Source: Erythrobacteraceae bacterium
Lineage (GTDB): Bacteria; Pseudomonadota; Alphaproteobacteria; Sphingomonadales; Sphingomonadaceae
Reading direction: 5' to 3'
Length of the DNA stretch: 64,000 bases
Assembly (NCBI GenBank): GCA_024642525.1
Contig: JAHEAX010000059.1
Coordinates: 1-64,000, forward strand
Both the position numbers and the translations under genes were made by a program. This document shows, piece after piece, positions 45,153 through 56,531 of this stretch (the first letter of the stretch is position 1; each line of letters opens with the position of its first letter). Below the pieces are notes generated by a model that made no database searches, was not told the origin of the DNA, and was given only the letters and a program-made list of their open reading frames with translations.

Positions 45153-46481
45153 TCAGCGCGGCAATATGGCTGCCATTTGGCGGGCAGCGTCGATACAGTC
45201 CAGATCGCTCCACTTGGGCCCCATCACCTGCATTCCGCACGGCAGGCTGCCCGTGGACCCGACCGGTATGACCGTGCTTGGAAGGTTGGGGAATGTCGCG
45301 ATGCCAGCCCAGGCAAAGCCTTCGGCGAAGGGATGTTCAGCACCGTTTATCATGATGGTGCGATCGCGAACCGTGCGGTCATCATGTTCGAATGCCACCA
45401 CATTTGCAGGAGGGGCAAGGACGAAATCATACTGTTCAAACAGGCGCGCCCACGCCGCCTCGTTGCGTGCTTGCAGGTCAAGAAGGTCGAACCAGTCAGT
45501 CGCGGTTGCGCGCTTGCCATTGGGGCCTGGCATACCGCGTGCCATCGCAATACCGAGCATCCGCATATAATCTGCATGTTGTTCGGCAAGGTCTGGCAAA
45601 AGGTCGCTGCTGCGATCAACCCTGATCCCTGCATTTTCAAGTGCTGCCACGGCAGCGTCAATCGGCCCGGATACCGACGAATCTACCGGACTTGCCGGAT
45701 GATCTGCCACATAGAGCAGGCGCATTTTTTGCAGTGGTTTGGTATGCGACAACAGCGGGATTTGCGCTGTCAGGCGAACAAGCAGTTCCAGATCGTCCGG
45801 GTTTCTTGCAAGCGGTCCGGCAATCGAAAGGATGCCGTCATGTCCGGCAGCCTGCAGGGCAGGGTGGTCATGCCCTGCCTTGCTGATGAGACCCCAGCTG
45901 GTCTTGTGGCCCCACACTCCGCAAAAATGTGCCGGCACGCGGACAGACCCGCCGATGTCCGTGCCATATTCAATCGGCACCATCCCGCTGGCGACTGCCG
46001 CAGCAGAACCGCCTGACGATCCGCCGGGGCTGCGGCCATGGTTATGCGGGTTGTTGGTGCGACCATAGACAGGATTGGTCGACTGCCAGTCTGCAAGATC
46101 GGGCGGGACGTTGGTCTTGCCGAGGAATATCGCGCCTGCTGCCTTCAACTGGCGCACCACGGTGGAATCGGTCGCCGCGATGTTCTTCGCAAAGCGCGTA
46201 CGGCCCCAAGTCGTGGGGAGCCCCGCGATGTCGAAGCTTTCCTTGATCGTCATCGGCACGCCGAAAAGTGGCTGGCCTGTTGCATGGCCATGCCCATCCA
46301 GCGCCCTTGCGGAAGCGCGCGCCCGGTCGAAATCGCGGACGACCACCGCATTTATCGGGCCATCCAGCGCTTCGATCCGGGTGATGGCGGCATCCACCGC
46401 TTCCAGCGGGGAAATCGCCCCATCCCGGATCTGGCTTGCCAGTGCGAGCGCGCCCGGCTCCTTCGTCAGAATTGGAACCAT
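45153..46481 (-). CDS. Amidase-signature hydrolase
   Basis: The 442-residue enzyme belongs to the amidase-signature family with the Ser-cisSer-Lys triad: the lysine in 'PMTIKESFDIAG' and the serines in 'GRSPGGSSGGSAAAVASGMV', with the third loop 'GTDIGGSVRVPA'. It hydrolyses an amide; the substrate is unknown. A role in Glu-tRNA amidation (GatA) is less likely because no gatB or gatC is adjacent. It sits in the mdh-suc unit, 29 bases after lpdA and 26 before the PepSY gene. Confidence 0.85.
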   Translation of the reverse strand: MVPILTKEPGALALASQIRDGAISPLEAVDAAITRIEALDGPINAVVVRDFDRARASARALDGHGHATGQPLFGVPMTIKESFDIAGLPTTWGRTRFAKNIAATDSTVVRQLKAAGAIFLGKTNVPPDLADWQSTNPVYGRTNNPHNHGRSPGGSSGGSAAAVASGMVPIEYGTDIGGSVRVPAHFCGVWGHKTSWGLISKAGHDHPALQAAGHDGILSIAGPLARNPDDLELLVRLTAQIPLLSHTKPLQKMRLLYVADHPASPVDSSVSGPIDAAVAALENAGIRVDRSSDLLPDLAEQHADYMRMLGIAMARGMPGPNGKRATATDWFDLLDLQARNEAAWARLFEQYDFVLAPPANVVAFEHDDRTVRDRTIMINGAEHPFAEGFAWAGIATFPNLPSTVIPVGSTGSLPCGMQVMGPKWSDLDCIDAARQMAAILPR

Positions 46482-46510
46482 CGCCTTTTCTCCCCTCGCA
46501 CTGGATAGAT

Positions 46511-47920
46511 TTACATGTGGATCGGTTTGCCCTGGACCGCCATCGCCGCTTCCTTGATCGCTTCGGAATGCGTCGGGTGGGCGTGGCAAGTATAGGCAAT
46601 GTCTTCGCTGGTGGAACCGAATTCCATGGCCTGCGTGGCCTGGGCAATCATGGTTCCAGCCAGGCTGGCGACAATATGGACGCCCAGAACGCGGTCGGTT
46701 GCTGCATCGGCCACGATCTTCACGAAGCCGTCGGTGTCGCGATTGGTCTTGGCGCGGCTGTTGGCCATCATCGGGAATTTGCCGACCTTCACTTCGTGCC
46801 CGGCTTCCTTTGCTTCGGTTTCGGTCAGGCCGACACCGGCAAATTCGGGCATGGTATAAACCACGCCCGGGATCAGCGCATGGTTCACGATGCCGGTCAG
46901 GCCAGCGATGTTTTCGGCAACCGCGATGCCTTCATCCTCGGCCTTGTGGGCCAGCATGGGGCCAGGAATTACGTCCCCGATGGCCCAGACACCGTCCACC
47001 TTGGTGCGGAAGTCATGGTCGGTTTCGATCTGGCCACGCTTGTTCAGTTCCAGCCCGATCGCATCAAGCGCAAGGCCATCGACATTGGGACGGCGGCCAA
47101 TGGCCACCAGCACATGGCTCGCCTCGATAGTCTCGGCATCGCCGCCTGCAGCAGGTTCTACCGTCAGGCTCACGCCCTTGGCACCAGCTTTTGCGCCGGT
47201 AACCTTGGTGGAAAGCTTGATGTCCATGCCCTGTTTCTTGAACAGGCGGCCTGCTTCCTTGCGCAGATCGTCGTCCATGCCGGGCAGCAATCGGTCGAGA
47301 TATTCGACCACGGTAACCTTGGCGCCGAGGCGCCGCCAGACAGAACCCAGTTCAAGGCCGATTACGCCGCCGCCGATGACAACGAGGTGTTCCGGCACTT
47401 CAGGCAGTTTCAGCGCGCCGGTGGAATCGACAATGCGCATTGCATCATTGTCCACGTCCACACCCGGCAGCGGAGTGACCGATGAACCCGTGGCAATGAC
47501 GATGTTCTTCGCGGTGACAGTTTCGCCGCCCACGATGACAGAATGGGCATCCTTGAAGGCCGCATGCCCCTTCAGCCAGGTGACCTTGTTCTTCTTGAAC
47601 AGGAATTCGATGCCGCCGGTCAGATCCTTAACCGCTGCGGATTTTTCGCCCATCAGCCGTTCGAGATCGAGCGAAACATTGTCCATCTTTACGCCGAAGA
47701 GTTCGAGGTGTCCGCCGGCCTTGGCTTCTTCGAACAGTTCCGAACCGTGCAGCAATGCCTTGGACGGAATGCAGCCGACATTGAGGCAAGTGCCGCCAAG
47801 GGTTTCGCGGCTTTCCACACAGGCGGTTTTCAGGCCCAACTGCCCGGCACGGATAGCGGCAACATAGCCGCCCGGTCCGGCGCCAATGACAAGGACATCA
47901 TAATCGTAAGTATCAGACAT
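46511..47920 (-). CDS. lpdA: Dihydrolipoamide dehydrogenase (E3)
   Basis: E3 reoxidises the lipoyl groups of E2 and passes electrons to NAD+ as part of the 2-oxoglutarate dehydrogenase complex. The 469-residue product has the FAD motif 'VLVIGAGPGGYVAAIRAGQL', the redox disulfide 'GGTCLNVGCIPSKALLHGSE', the NAD motif 'VVIGGGVIGLELGSVWRRLG' and the catalytic dyad in 'HAHPTHSEAIKEA'. It is 10 bases after sucB, in the typical E1-E2-E3 order. Confidence 0.96.
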   Translation of the reverse strand: MSDTYDYDVLVIGAGPGGYVAAIRAGQLGLKTACVESRETLGGTCLNVGCIPSKALLHGSELFEEAKAGGHLELFGVKMDNVSLDLERLMGEKSAAVKDLTGGIEFLFKKNKVTWLKGHAAFKDAHSVIVGGETVTAKNIVIATGSSVTPLPGVDVDNDAMRIVDSTGALKLPEVPEHLVVIGGGVIGLELGSVWRRLGAKVTVVEYLDRLLPGMDDDLRKEAGRLFKKQGMDIKLSTKVTGAKAGAKGVSLTVEPAAGGDAETIEASHVLVAIGRRPNVDGLALDAIGLELNKRGQIETDHDFRTKVDGVWAIGDVIPGPMLAHKAEDEGIAVAENIAGLTGIVNHALIPGVVYTMPEFAGVGLTETEAKEAGHEVKVGKFPMMANSRAKTNRDTDGFVKIVADAATDRVLGVHIVASLAGTMIAQATQAMEFGSTSEDIAYTCHAHPTHSEAIKEAAMAVQGKPIHM

Positions 47921-47930
47921 GTCTTTTTCC

Positions 47931-49154
47931 TCAGAGGTCGATCAGCATCCGCGTCGGATCTTCGATCGCATCCTTGATGATCTTGAGAGCAGTCACAGCT
48001 TCGCGGCCGTCAATCAGGCGGTGGTCATAGGACAGGGCGATATACATCATCGGACGGATAACGATTTGTCCGTCGACGACAACCGGACGGTCCTCGATCC
48101 GGTGCAGGCCGAGCACGGCCGACTGCGGGGGGTTGATGATGGGCGTGGACATCAGGCTGCCGAATACACCCCCATTTGAAATGGTGAAGGTGCCGCCGGT
48201 CATGTCGTCCATCGTCAGCGTGCCGTCCTTCGCGCGCTTGCCGAAGTCGGCAATGTCCTTTTCGATCTGGGCAAAACCCTTCTGGTCCACATTGCGAACA
48301 ACCGGCACGACAAGGCCATTCGGTGCGCTGACGGCAACCGAAATATCGACGTAATCATGATAGACGATTTCATCACCGTCGATCTGGGCATTAACGGATG
48401 GTACATCCTTCAGCGCCAGATGCGCAGCCTTGGCGAAAAAGCCCATGAAGCCGAGCTTGATGTCGTGCTTCTTGGCGAACAGGTCCTTGTACTTGTTGCG
48501 CGCTTCCATCACCGCGGTCATGTCCACATCGTTGAATGTGGTCAGCAGGGCGGCATTGTCCTGCGCGCTCTTCAAGCGCTTGGCGATTGTCTGGCGCAGA
48601 CGTGTCATCTTGACGCGTTCGGTCTTGCGTTCGCCGGTGGCGGCAGGCGCAGCGGTGGCTGGCGCAGCGGAAGCAGCGGGTGCTGCAGTCGAAGTGTCGT
48701 CTCCCTTGGCCTTGGCAGCGGCGACAACATCTTCCTTCGTCAGGCGTCCGTCCTTGCCGGTGCCCTTGACTGCGGAAGGATCAATCCCGTGTTCCAGAAC
48801 CGCACGGCGCACGGCAGGCGACAGGGTTTGCGATGCGTCCGATGCGGCTGCATCTTCACGCTTTTCAGGCGCGGCTTCGGCAGGTGCAGTTTCAGTCTCT
48901 GGTGCAGCGGCAGAAGCGCCTTCTTCGACCGTGGCAATGACGGCGCCAACTTCGACAGTGTCGCCAACCTGCGCTTTCAATTCGCCGATAACACCAGCGA
49001 CGGGCGAGGGAACTTCAATCGCGACCTTGTCGGTTTCGAGGCTGGCGATGGGTTCATCCACCGCAACCGCGTCGCCCGGCTTTTTCAGCCATTCGCCAAT
49101 GGTGCCTTCGGTGACTGATTCGCCCAGTGCAGGGACTTTGATTTCGCTTGCCAT
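47931..49154 (-). CDS. sucB: Dihydrolipoamide succinyltransferase (E2)
   Basis: E2 moves the succinyl group from E1 to CoA. The 407-residue product has one lipoyl domain with the lipoyl lysine in '[13 protein letters not shown]', an Ala/Pro linker, the E3-binding segment '[20 protein letters not shown]' and a C-terminal catalytic domain ending '[18 protein letters not shown]', which carries the active-site His and Asp. It is 19 bases after sucA. Confidence 0.96.
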   Translation of the reverse strand: MASEIKVPALGESVTEGTIGEWLKKPGDAVAVDEPIASLETDKVAIEVPSPVAGVIGELKAQVGDTVEVGAVIATVEEGASAAAPETETAPAEAAPEKREDAAASDASQTLSPAVRRAVLEHGIDPSAVKGTGKDGRLTKEDVVAAAKAKGDDTSTAAPAASAAPATAAPAATGERKTERVKMTRLRQTIAKRLKSAQDNAALLTTFNDVDMTAVMEARNKYKDLFAKKHDIKLGFMGFFAKAAHLALKDVPSVNAQIDGDEIVYHDYVDISVAVSAPNGLVVPVVRNVDQKGFAQIEKDIADFGKRAKDGTLTMDDMTGGTFTISNGGVFGSLMSTPIINPPQSAVLGLHRIEDRPVVVDGQIVIRPMMYIALSYDHRLIDGREAVTALKIIKDAIEDPTRMLIDL

Positions 49155-49173
49155 AATGCCTGTTTCCTAGGGG

Positions 49174-52026
49174 TCAGGATTTTTTCGTGTTGCGCTTCTT
49201 GCGCAGTGCCTCGCCGCCATCGGCCAGGCCGAGAGCGATCGAGACGAGAGAGTTCTGCTGTTCTTCATGCCGCTTGGCGAAGCCGGTGGCAGGTGATGCT
49301 GCCACTTCGCGTCCGGCATAAAACGGCCGGAGAGACTTGCCCGCCGCTGTCGCTGCATCTTCGATCAACCGGTCGACGAAGAACCACGCGCCGTTGTTTT
49401 TCGGTTCTTCCTGACACCACACGATCTCTTCGAGATTGGTCATGCGCTCCAGGCGAGTTGCCAGCGGTTCGCCGGGGAAGGGATATAGCTGTTCGATGCG
49501 AACGACAGACACATCGTCCAGCCCTTCCTCGTCGCGTTTCTGCAGCAGGTCGTAAGCGACCTTGCCCGAACACAGCACCAGGCGGCGGACGTTCTTGTCC
49601 GCAATATCCGTGGTGTCGCTGACGATGCGGCGGAAATGGCTTTCACCGGTGAATTCGTCAGCCGTGCTTTTGGCCAGCGGATGGCGCAGCAGCGACTTCG
49701 GCGTCATGATGATCATCGGCTTGCGGAACGGACGCAGCATCTGGCGGCGCAATACGTGGAAGTAATTGGCCGGAACGGTGATGTTGCACACCTGGATGTT
49801 GTCATTCGCGCAAAGCTGCAGGAACCGTTCAAGCCGCGCGGACGAATGTTCCGGCCCCTGGCCTTCATACCCATGCGGCAGCAGCATCACGAGGCCATTG
49901 GCCCGAAGCCACTTGGCTTCGCCTGCAGCAATGAACTGGTCGATGATGATCTGCGCGCCATTGGCAAAATCGCCAAACTGGGCTTCCCACATCACCAGCG
50001 TTTTGGGGTCTGCCAAGGCAAAACCATATTCAAAGCCCAGCACGCCATATTCGGACAAGGTGCTGTCATACACTTCGAACTTGCCATGAGGCAGGGTCGC
50101 GAGCGGGATATATTTGCGCTCGTCCGTCTGGTCGATCCACATGGCGTGGCGCTGGCTGAACGTACCGCGGCCCGAATCCTGCCCGGAAAGGCGGACACCG
50201 AAACCTTCGGTGACAAGGCTGCCGAAGGCGAGCGCTTCTGCGGTGGCCCAGTCGAACCCTTCGTTCTTTTCGAACATCTCGCGCTTGGCATCGATGACCC
50301 GGCCCAGCGTCTTGTGGATCGTCAGGTCATCAGGAACGGTGGTAAGGGTGCGGCCGAGGCTGTCGAACAATTTGCGTTCGATGCCGGTTTCAATGTTGCG
50401 CCGCGCCGTTTCAGGATCAGCAGGCTTGTGCAGCCCGCTCCACCTGCCGGTGAACCAGTCAGCGGAATTGGGCACATAGGTCTTTGCCGCCTGGAAATCT
50501 TCTTCCAGCAGATCGGTGAATTCCTTGCACAGACCGTCAGCGAAGCCCTTGTCGACCTGGCCTTCCTCGATCAGGCGCTGTTCGTATAGCACGCTGACCT
50601 TGGGGTGCTGGCGGATGCGATCATACATCAGCGGCTGGGTGAAGCTGGGTTCGTCGCCTTCATTGTGGCCGAAGCGGCGATAGCACCACATATCGATCAC
50701 AATATCGCGGCCGAACAACTGGCGATATTCAATCGCCAACTTGCACGCGAATGTCACGGCTTCAGGATCATCGCCATTCACATGGAGAATGGGTGCCTGC
50801 ACGCCCTTGGCCACATCGGATGGATAGGGGCTGGACCGCGCGAATTGCGGGCTGGTGGTGAAGCCGATCTGGTTGTTGATCACGAAATGAATACAGCCGC
50901 CGGTATTATAGCCGCGCACGCCCGAAAGGCCGAAACATTCCCACACCACGCCCTGGCCGGCAAATGCCGCATCGCCGTGGATGAGAACGGGCAGAACCTG
51001 CTCGTGCTTCTTCAGATCGTCACGAATGGCCTGCTGTGCGCGGGTCTTGCCCAGCACCACGGGGTCAACCGCTTCGAGATGGCTGGGGTTGGGAACCAGT
51101 GACATATGCACCTTGATACCGTCAAATTCACGGTCTGTGCTGGTGCCGAGGTGATATTTCACATCGCCCGAACCGCCGACATCGTCAGGGTTGGCGCTGC
51201 CACCGGAAAATTCGTGGAAGATGACCTTGTATGGCTTGGCCATCACATTGGCGAGCACGTTCAACCGGCCGCGATGCGCCATGCCGTAGATGATTTCGCG
51301 AACGCCCAGCTGGCCGCCATATTTGATCACGGCTTCAAGTGCCGGGATCATGCTTTCCCCGCCATCGAGGCCGAAACGCTTGGTCCCTACATATTTCTTG
51401 CCGAGGAATTTTTCATATTGTTCGCCGCGGATGACCGCGCCCAGAATGGCGCGCTTGCCTTCGGGCGTGAACTGGATGACCTTGTCCGGCCCTTCGATCC
51501 GTTCCTGGATGAAGCGACGTTCTTCCACATCGGAGATGTGCATATATTCAAAGCCGACACGGCCACAGTAATTGGCGCGCAACACATCGACCAGTTCGCG
51601 CGGGGTGGCCCATTCAAGGCCAAGGTTTCCGCCAAGAAAGACGGGCTCGTCCAGCGCCTTGCCGGCAAAGCCGTGCCATTCCAGCTTCATATCGTCAGGC
51701 AGTTCGCGCAGCGACAGGCCCAGCGGATCAAGATCGGCCGCCAGATGGCCGCGCACACGGTAGGTGCGGATCAGCAGCATGGCGCGGATGGATGCATCAG
51801 CTGCCTTTTCAATCGCCGCTTCGTCCAGCACCTTGCCGCCGCGTGCAGCCGCTTCCTTGACGGCAATTTTCATTGCCGTCGGGTCGAGCGCCTGCGTCAG
51901 GTCGTCTTCGGAATCGCCGCCAACCAATGGCCAGCGCGGATTGCCCCAGGATGGCCCGGCCTGCGGGGCATCCTGCGGGTTTCCGCGGTCATCAGGAGTT
52001 TCGAAATCGTGGCTTTCATTACCCAT
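49174..52026 (-). CDS. sucA: 2-oxoglutarate dehydrogenase E1
   Basis: This thiamin-diphosphate enzyme decarboxylates 2-oxoglutarate in the TCA cycle. The 950-residue product is of normal length, with 'GMAHRGRLNVLANVMAKPYK' and 'VLIHGDAAFAGQGVVWECFG' of the ThDP site and the C-terminal 'IEQLYPFPGEPLATRLERMT'. It begins 109 bases after sucD. The long plus-strand frames across it are shadows. Confidence 0.96.
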   Translation of the reverse strand: MGNESHDFETPDDRGNPQDAPQAGPSWGNPRWPLVGGDSEDDLTQALDPTAMKIAVKEAAARGGKVLDEAAIEKAADASIRAMLLIRTYRVRGHLAADLDPLGLSLRELPDDMKLEWHGFAGKALDEPVFLGGNLGLEWATPRELVDVLRANYCGRVGFEYMHISDVEERRFIQERIEGPDKVIQFTPEGKRAILGAVIRGEQYEKFLGKKYVGTKRFGLDGGESMIPALEAVIKYGGQLGVREIIYGMAHRGRLNVLANVMAKPYKVIFHEFSGGSANPDDVGGSGDVKYHLGTSTDREFDGIKVHMSLVPNPSHLEAVDPVVLGKTRAQQAIRDDLKKHEQVLPVLIHGDAAFAGQGVVWECFGLSGVRGYNTGGCIHFVINNQIGFTTSPQFARSSPYPSDVAKGVQAPILHVNGDDPEAVTFACKLAIEYRQLFGRDIVIDMWCYRRFGHNEGDEPSFTQPLMYDRIRQHPKVSVLYEQRLIEEGQVDKGFADGLCKEFTDLLEEDFQAAKTYVPNSADWFTGRWSGLHKPADPETARRNIETGIERKLFDSLGRTLTTVPDDLTIHKTLGRVIDAKREMFEKNEGFDWATAEALAFGSLVTEGFGVRLSGQDSGRGTFSQRHAMWIDQTDERKYIPLATLPHGKFEVYDSTLSEYGVLGFEYGFALADPKTLVMWEAQFGDFANGAQIIIDQFIAAGEAKWLRANGLVMLLPHGYEGQGPEHSSARLERFLQLCANDNIQVCNITVPANYFHVLRRQMLRPFRKPMIIMTPKSLLRHPLAKSTADEFTGESHFRRIVSDTTDIADKNVRRLVLCSGKVAYDLLQKRDEEGLDDVSVVRIEQLYPFPGEPLATRLERMTNLEEIVWCQEEPKNNGAWFFVDRLIEDAATAAGKSLRPFYAGREVAASPATGFAKRHEEQQNSLVSIALGLADGGEALRKKRNTKKS

Positions 52027-52135
52027 CGGGGTTACCTCAGACGCCGGAAATTCATCTGGCTTGCAAATGGTAACGCCCGAACAGGGGCTGTAGCTCCCGG
52101 GGAGGAGAGGCTTGGCCCATGTCCGAGCATTATGT

Positions 52136-53026
52136 TCAGGCGAGTTCCTTCAGCATCGCGTCGAGCGTGGTGCCAAGTTCGCTGGGGGATGGCGAAACGC
52201 GGATGCCCGCTGCTTCCATGGCGGCAATCTTGTCGTCCGCGCCGCCCTGGCCGCCCGAAACGATTGCACCGGCATGGCCCATGCGGCGGCCCGGAGGCGC
52301 AGTGCGGCCAGCGATGAAGCCGACCATTGGCTTCTTGCGGCCCTTCTTTGCTTCGTCAGCGATGAACTGCGCGGCTTCTTCTTCTGCGTTGCCGCCGATT
52401 TCGCCGATCATGATGATCGACTTCGTGTCGTCATCGTCGAGGAACAGGTCGAGCACGTCGATGAAGTTGGTGCCATTTACCGGGTCACCGCCGATGCCGA
52501 CAGCCGTTGTCTGGCCAAGGCCGACCATCGTCGTCTGGTGCACAGCTTCGTAGGTGAGCGTGCCGGAACGCGAAACCACGCCGACCGAACCCTTCTTGAA
52601 GATGGAACCAGGCATGATGCCGATCTTGCATTCGCCCGGCGTCAGCACGCCGGGGCAGTTGGGGCCGATGAGGCGCGACTTGGAACCTTCAAGTGCGGCC
52701 TTGACCTTGACCATGTCGAGCACGGGAATGCCTTCGGTGATCGCGATGATCAATTCGATTTCGGCATCGATGGCTTCGCAGATCGCGTCGGCTGCAAATG
52801 GCGGCGGAACGTAAATGCACGATGCAGTCGCGCCGGTTTCCGCCTTGGCTTCGCGCACGGTGTTGAAGTTGGGCAGGCCGATATGGGTCGTGCCGCCTTT
52901 GCCGGGGGTCACGCCTGCAACCATCTGCGTCCCGTAATCGAGCGCCTGCTGCGTGTGGAAAGTACCGGTGTCACCGGTCATCCCCTGTGTGATGACCCGG
53001 GTGTTCTTGTCGACGAGAATGGACAT
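52136..53026 (-). CDS. sucD: Succinyl-CoA synthetase alpha subunit
   Basis: The alpha subunit carries the phosphohistidine and the CoA site. The 296-residue product has '[20 protein letters not shown]', '[20 protein letters not shown]' and the active-site His in '[18 protein letters not shown]'. The beta subunit gene sucC, normally just upstream, is absent between this gene and mdh, so it must lie elsewhere. Confidence 0.95.
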   Translation of the reverse strand: MSILVDKNTRVITQGMTGDTGTFHTQQALDYGTQMVAGVTPGKGGTTHIGLPNFNTVREAKAETGATASCIYVPPPFAADAICEAIDAEIELIIAITEGIPVLDMVKVKAALEGSKSRLIGPNCPGVLTPGECKIGIMPGSIFKKGSVGVVSRSGTLTYEAVHQTTMVGLGQTTAVGIGGDPVNGTNFIDVLDLFLDDDDTKSIIMIGEIGGNAEEEAAQFIADEAKKGRKKPMVGFIAGRTAPPGRRMGHAGAIVSGGQGGADDKIAAMEAAGIRVSPSPSELGTTLDAMLKELA

Positions 53027-53065
53027 GAAATTGCTCTCCTGTAGGGAGGAAAAGGTAAGGTTGGC

Positions 53066-54347
<1,282 letters not shown>

Positions 54348-54689
54348 TTACGGCGCAGTTTCGCCGCAACCGATCAACGCATTGTTCTGCGTTGCACGGT
54401 GCAATTGCGCGGCCAGCCGTGCATCCAGCGTGCGGCAGACGCCCAGCCACCATTCATAGGCACGCAGATCTCCTTCTTCGAAGGCTGCTTCGGCCAGTTT
54501 GCGCGCTTCGAGCGCGGCCCCGAGGCCATGGTTCGCGAAGTGGCGAAGGGCGGCGTGCAGCATCTTGTCGTTGGTTGGCTGCGCACGGTCCCCATTGTCA
54601 TTGGCGGCATGGCCGGTCGCACGGCGGGCCAGCGCGCGGGCAATCGGTGATCGGGTCGTGCAGCGTGCTGCAGCAAAATGGACGGTCAT
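54348..54689 (-). CDS. Small conserved-looking protein, unknown
   Basis: The 113-residue product has a basic start and a helical part with 'MLHAALRHFANHGLGAALEA' and 'RKLAEAAFEEGDLRAYEWWL' followed by 'VCRTLDARLAAQL'. I believe similar short proteins occur in sphingomonads, but no function is known to me. The ATG at 54689 has AGAGG about 9 bases upstream; the longer track ORF is not needed. It lies between mdh and the cell wall hydrolase, all on the same strand. Confidence 0.6.
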   Translation of the reverse strand: MTVHFAAARCTTRSPIARALARRATGHAANDNGDRAQPTNDKMLHAALRHFANHGLGAALEARKLAEAAFEEGDLRAYEWWLGVCRTLDARLAAQLHRATQNNALIGCGETAP

Positions 54690-54816
54690 ACCGAAATGGC
54701 CTCTGCTTAATTGGGGGGTGCGTGCCATCTTCTTAGGCCAAACGGGCCTAAAGGCGGGTTCCATTTCAAGGTTTAGGCCGCGTTAACACCGTGCTTTCAC
54801 CGCCAAAAAGCAACGA

Positions 54817-55986
54817 TCAGTCGGGCTCGCCCTTCCAGCGGCCGCTATTGGCATATTCAGGGCGCACTGCGCCGGCACCGGGCAATTTATCGCCTGCAAA
54901 CAGGCTTTCGCCGCCGCGTTCTGCCACCGGTGCCGCATAGGCGGGTGCCGCAATATGCGCTGTATTGTGCGCGCCGCCCTGCGGGACTCTACCGGCTGGC
55001 GCAGCATAGCTGACGGTTTCGGCAGCCATACGAGCCTGTTCGAATGCGCGGGCAAGGGCCAGCGGATCGGCAATGTCGCGGGAAAGGTCTGATGCCTTGC
55101 GAATGGAAGGCGCAGCAAACGGCTCGCTGCCGAAATACGCAGCGCGAAATGCGCCCGGCTTGCCTGCTTCACCGCGCCAGCGATAGAAACGATGCGCGCC
55201 GATTGTTCCTACCGGATCAAGGCTGGGTGCCCAATAGGGGCTGATCCAGATGGTATGGTAATGTGTGGCGAGACCGACTGGCCGGTACACGTCGCCGGAC
55301 AAGGCATTTTGCGCCACATCACGTGCGCGGGCCCAGGCGATGGTCGACGGGCGCCGGTCTAGCGAACCATCACAAGTGAAGCTGAACTGGCAGCCAGTCC
55401 TGCGTTCCGACCCCTGATAGACAACGCCGCAGATGGAATTGGGATAGCTGGGGTGGGCAACGCGGTTCAGAACCACCTGCGCCACGGCCTGCTGGCCGCC
55501 AATCGTCTCGCTCGCAGCTTCATAATAGATTGCAGAGGTGAGGCATTGGAGAGCGCGGGCCTTGTCGATACCTGTGCCAGCCGAACGGAATGCATTGGCG
55601 GCTGGCCCGGCATTGCGTGTGTCAATAAGCTGGGCTGCGCTGTCCGGCGCGGAAATATCCAGCAATTGCGCCTGCTTGTCCCGCGCGGAATAGGCCGCAC
55701 TTGGCGTGTCCTGAAGATAGAAGAATGCCGATCCCGGGAAGCTGTTGCCGGGCTTTTCAAACGGCATGGCAACCGCGGGCGCCAGTGCAATCTGCGGTGC
55801 GGTCAGCCGATCAAGCGCCTGCCATTCGTCAGGCGCTGCAAAAGCGGGGACTGCAATCGCTGCTGCCATGGCCGCCAGCCGCCGCCCGCGATGCCTTGCG
55901 CCATGCAACGCCGCGATCGGCCGCGCACCACGGCGCAGCCGCGTGCGGAAATCCGCAGGGGCCGGTTCGTCGGTGAAAGGCGGCAA
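54817..55986 (-). CDS. SleB-type cell wall hydrolase
   Basis: The 389-residue product has a basic start and a membrane/signal segment near residues 35-55, then a SleB/Hydrolase_2 domain (about residues 155-270) with 'CLTSAIYYEAASETIGGQQA', 'VVLNRVAHPSYPNSICGVVY' and 'CQFSFTCDG'. The glutamate of 'YYEA' is the likely catalytic residue for glycan cleavage. In non-sporulating alphaproteobacteria such proteins remodel peptidoglycan. The last 100 residues are low-complexity Ala/Pro-rich. Confidence 0.88.
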   Translation of the reverse strand: MPPFTDEPAPADFRTRLRRGARPIAALHGARHRGRRLAAMAAAIAVPAFAAPDEWQALDRLTAPQIALAPAVAMPFEKPGNSFPGSAFFYLQDTPSAAYSARDKQAQLLDISAPDSAAQLIDTRNAGPAANAFRSAGTGIDKARALQCLTSAIYYEAASETIGGQQAVAQVVLNRVAHPSYPNSICGVVYQGSERRTGCQFSFTCDGSLDRRPSTIAWARARDVAQNALSGDVYRPVGLATHYHTIWISPYWAPSLDPVGTIGAHRFYRWRGEAGKPGAFRAAYFGSEPFAAPSIRKASDLSRDIADPLALARAFEQARMAAETVSYAAPAGRVPQGGAHNTAHIAAPAYAAPVAERGGESLFAGDKLPGAGAVRPEYANSGRWKGEPD

Positions 55987-56239
55987 ATAGGTCAGGCAGT
56001 CCTCGTTTCTTCAATGCGAAATCTTGCGCCAGATGGCGCGCTCCGGCGCGTAGCAGGCAATGAACATCTCGACGATGCACCTGTGCCAGCCGTCCCTATG
56101 CGGCACAGACTGCTAGATGCAGTTAATGGCGTTGCTGAAGAAATCCCTAACCTGCGCCGAGTGGGGCGGAGCAAAAATGACGGGACTTGCCGGATTGAAA
56201 TGCTGCGCGTAATCGGGCGTCCACGTCATGGGTTGTTCG

Positions 56240-56420
56240 CGCCAAACACATACGGTGCGGGCCTAAGAGGGAAGCAGGTGAGGGGGAAATCCCCTTAATC
56301 CCGCGCTGCCCCCGCAACTGTGACCGGGGAATTCGCGCCCCGATATGCCACTGATCGCCCCTCGGGGCACCGGGAAGGCGGGGCGCGCGTGACGATCCGG
56401 GAGCCAGGAGACCTGCCCAT
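56240..56420 (+). ncRNA. Cobalamin riboswitch
   Basis: The aptamer core is visible: TACGGTGC (56251), AAGAGGGAAGCAGGTG (56265-56280), AATCCCGCGCTGCCCCCGCAACTGTGA (56297 onward), GCCACTG with CGGGAAGGCG, and the B12 box AGCCAGGAGACCTGCC (56402-56417). It lies about 110 bases ahead of btuB on the same strand. Downstream, GGCAGGT (56457-56463) complements the ACCTGCC of the B12 box and a GC-rich hairpin follows, giving a switch. Confidence 0.95.
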
Positions 56421-56450
56421 GTTCGGTCGTTCAGCCGCAGGGCGGGGTGT

Positions 56451-56491
56451 ACCTGAGGCAGGTGGGCAGTCGCGCGGGCTCCGCGCGCTTT
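56451..56491 (+). promoter_or_regulatory. Riboswitch expression platform
   Basis: ACCTGAGGCAGGT can fold on itself, or its GGCAGGT (56457-56463) can pair with ACCTGCC in the B12 box. Next, CGCGCGG-GCT-CCGCGCG (56471-56487) makes a 7-bp hairpin followed by CTTTCC. The alternative pairings suggest that B12 binding frees or traps the downstream hairpin and so affects btuB. Confidence 0.6.
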
Positions 56492-56531
56492 CCGTCACGA
56501 GCGGCATCATGTCGCTTGTTACGGAGAATGT

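Noticed and set aside
45153-46481. GatA subunit of Glu-tRNA amidotransferase
   Set aside because: The amidase signature matches broadly, but no gatB/gatC is adjacent and the operon context is TCA enzymes.
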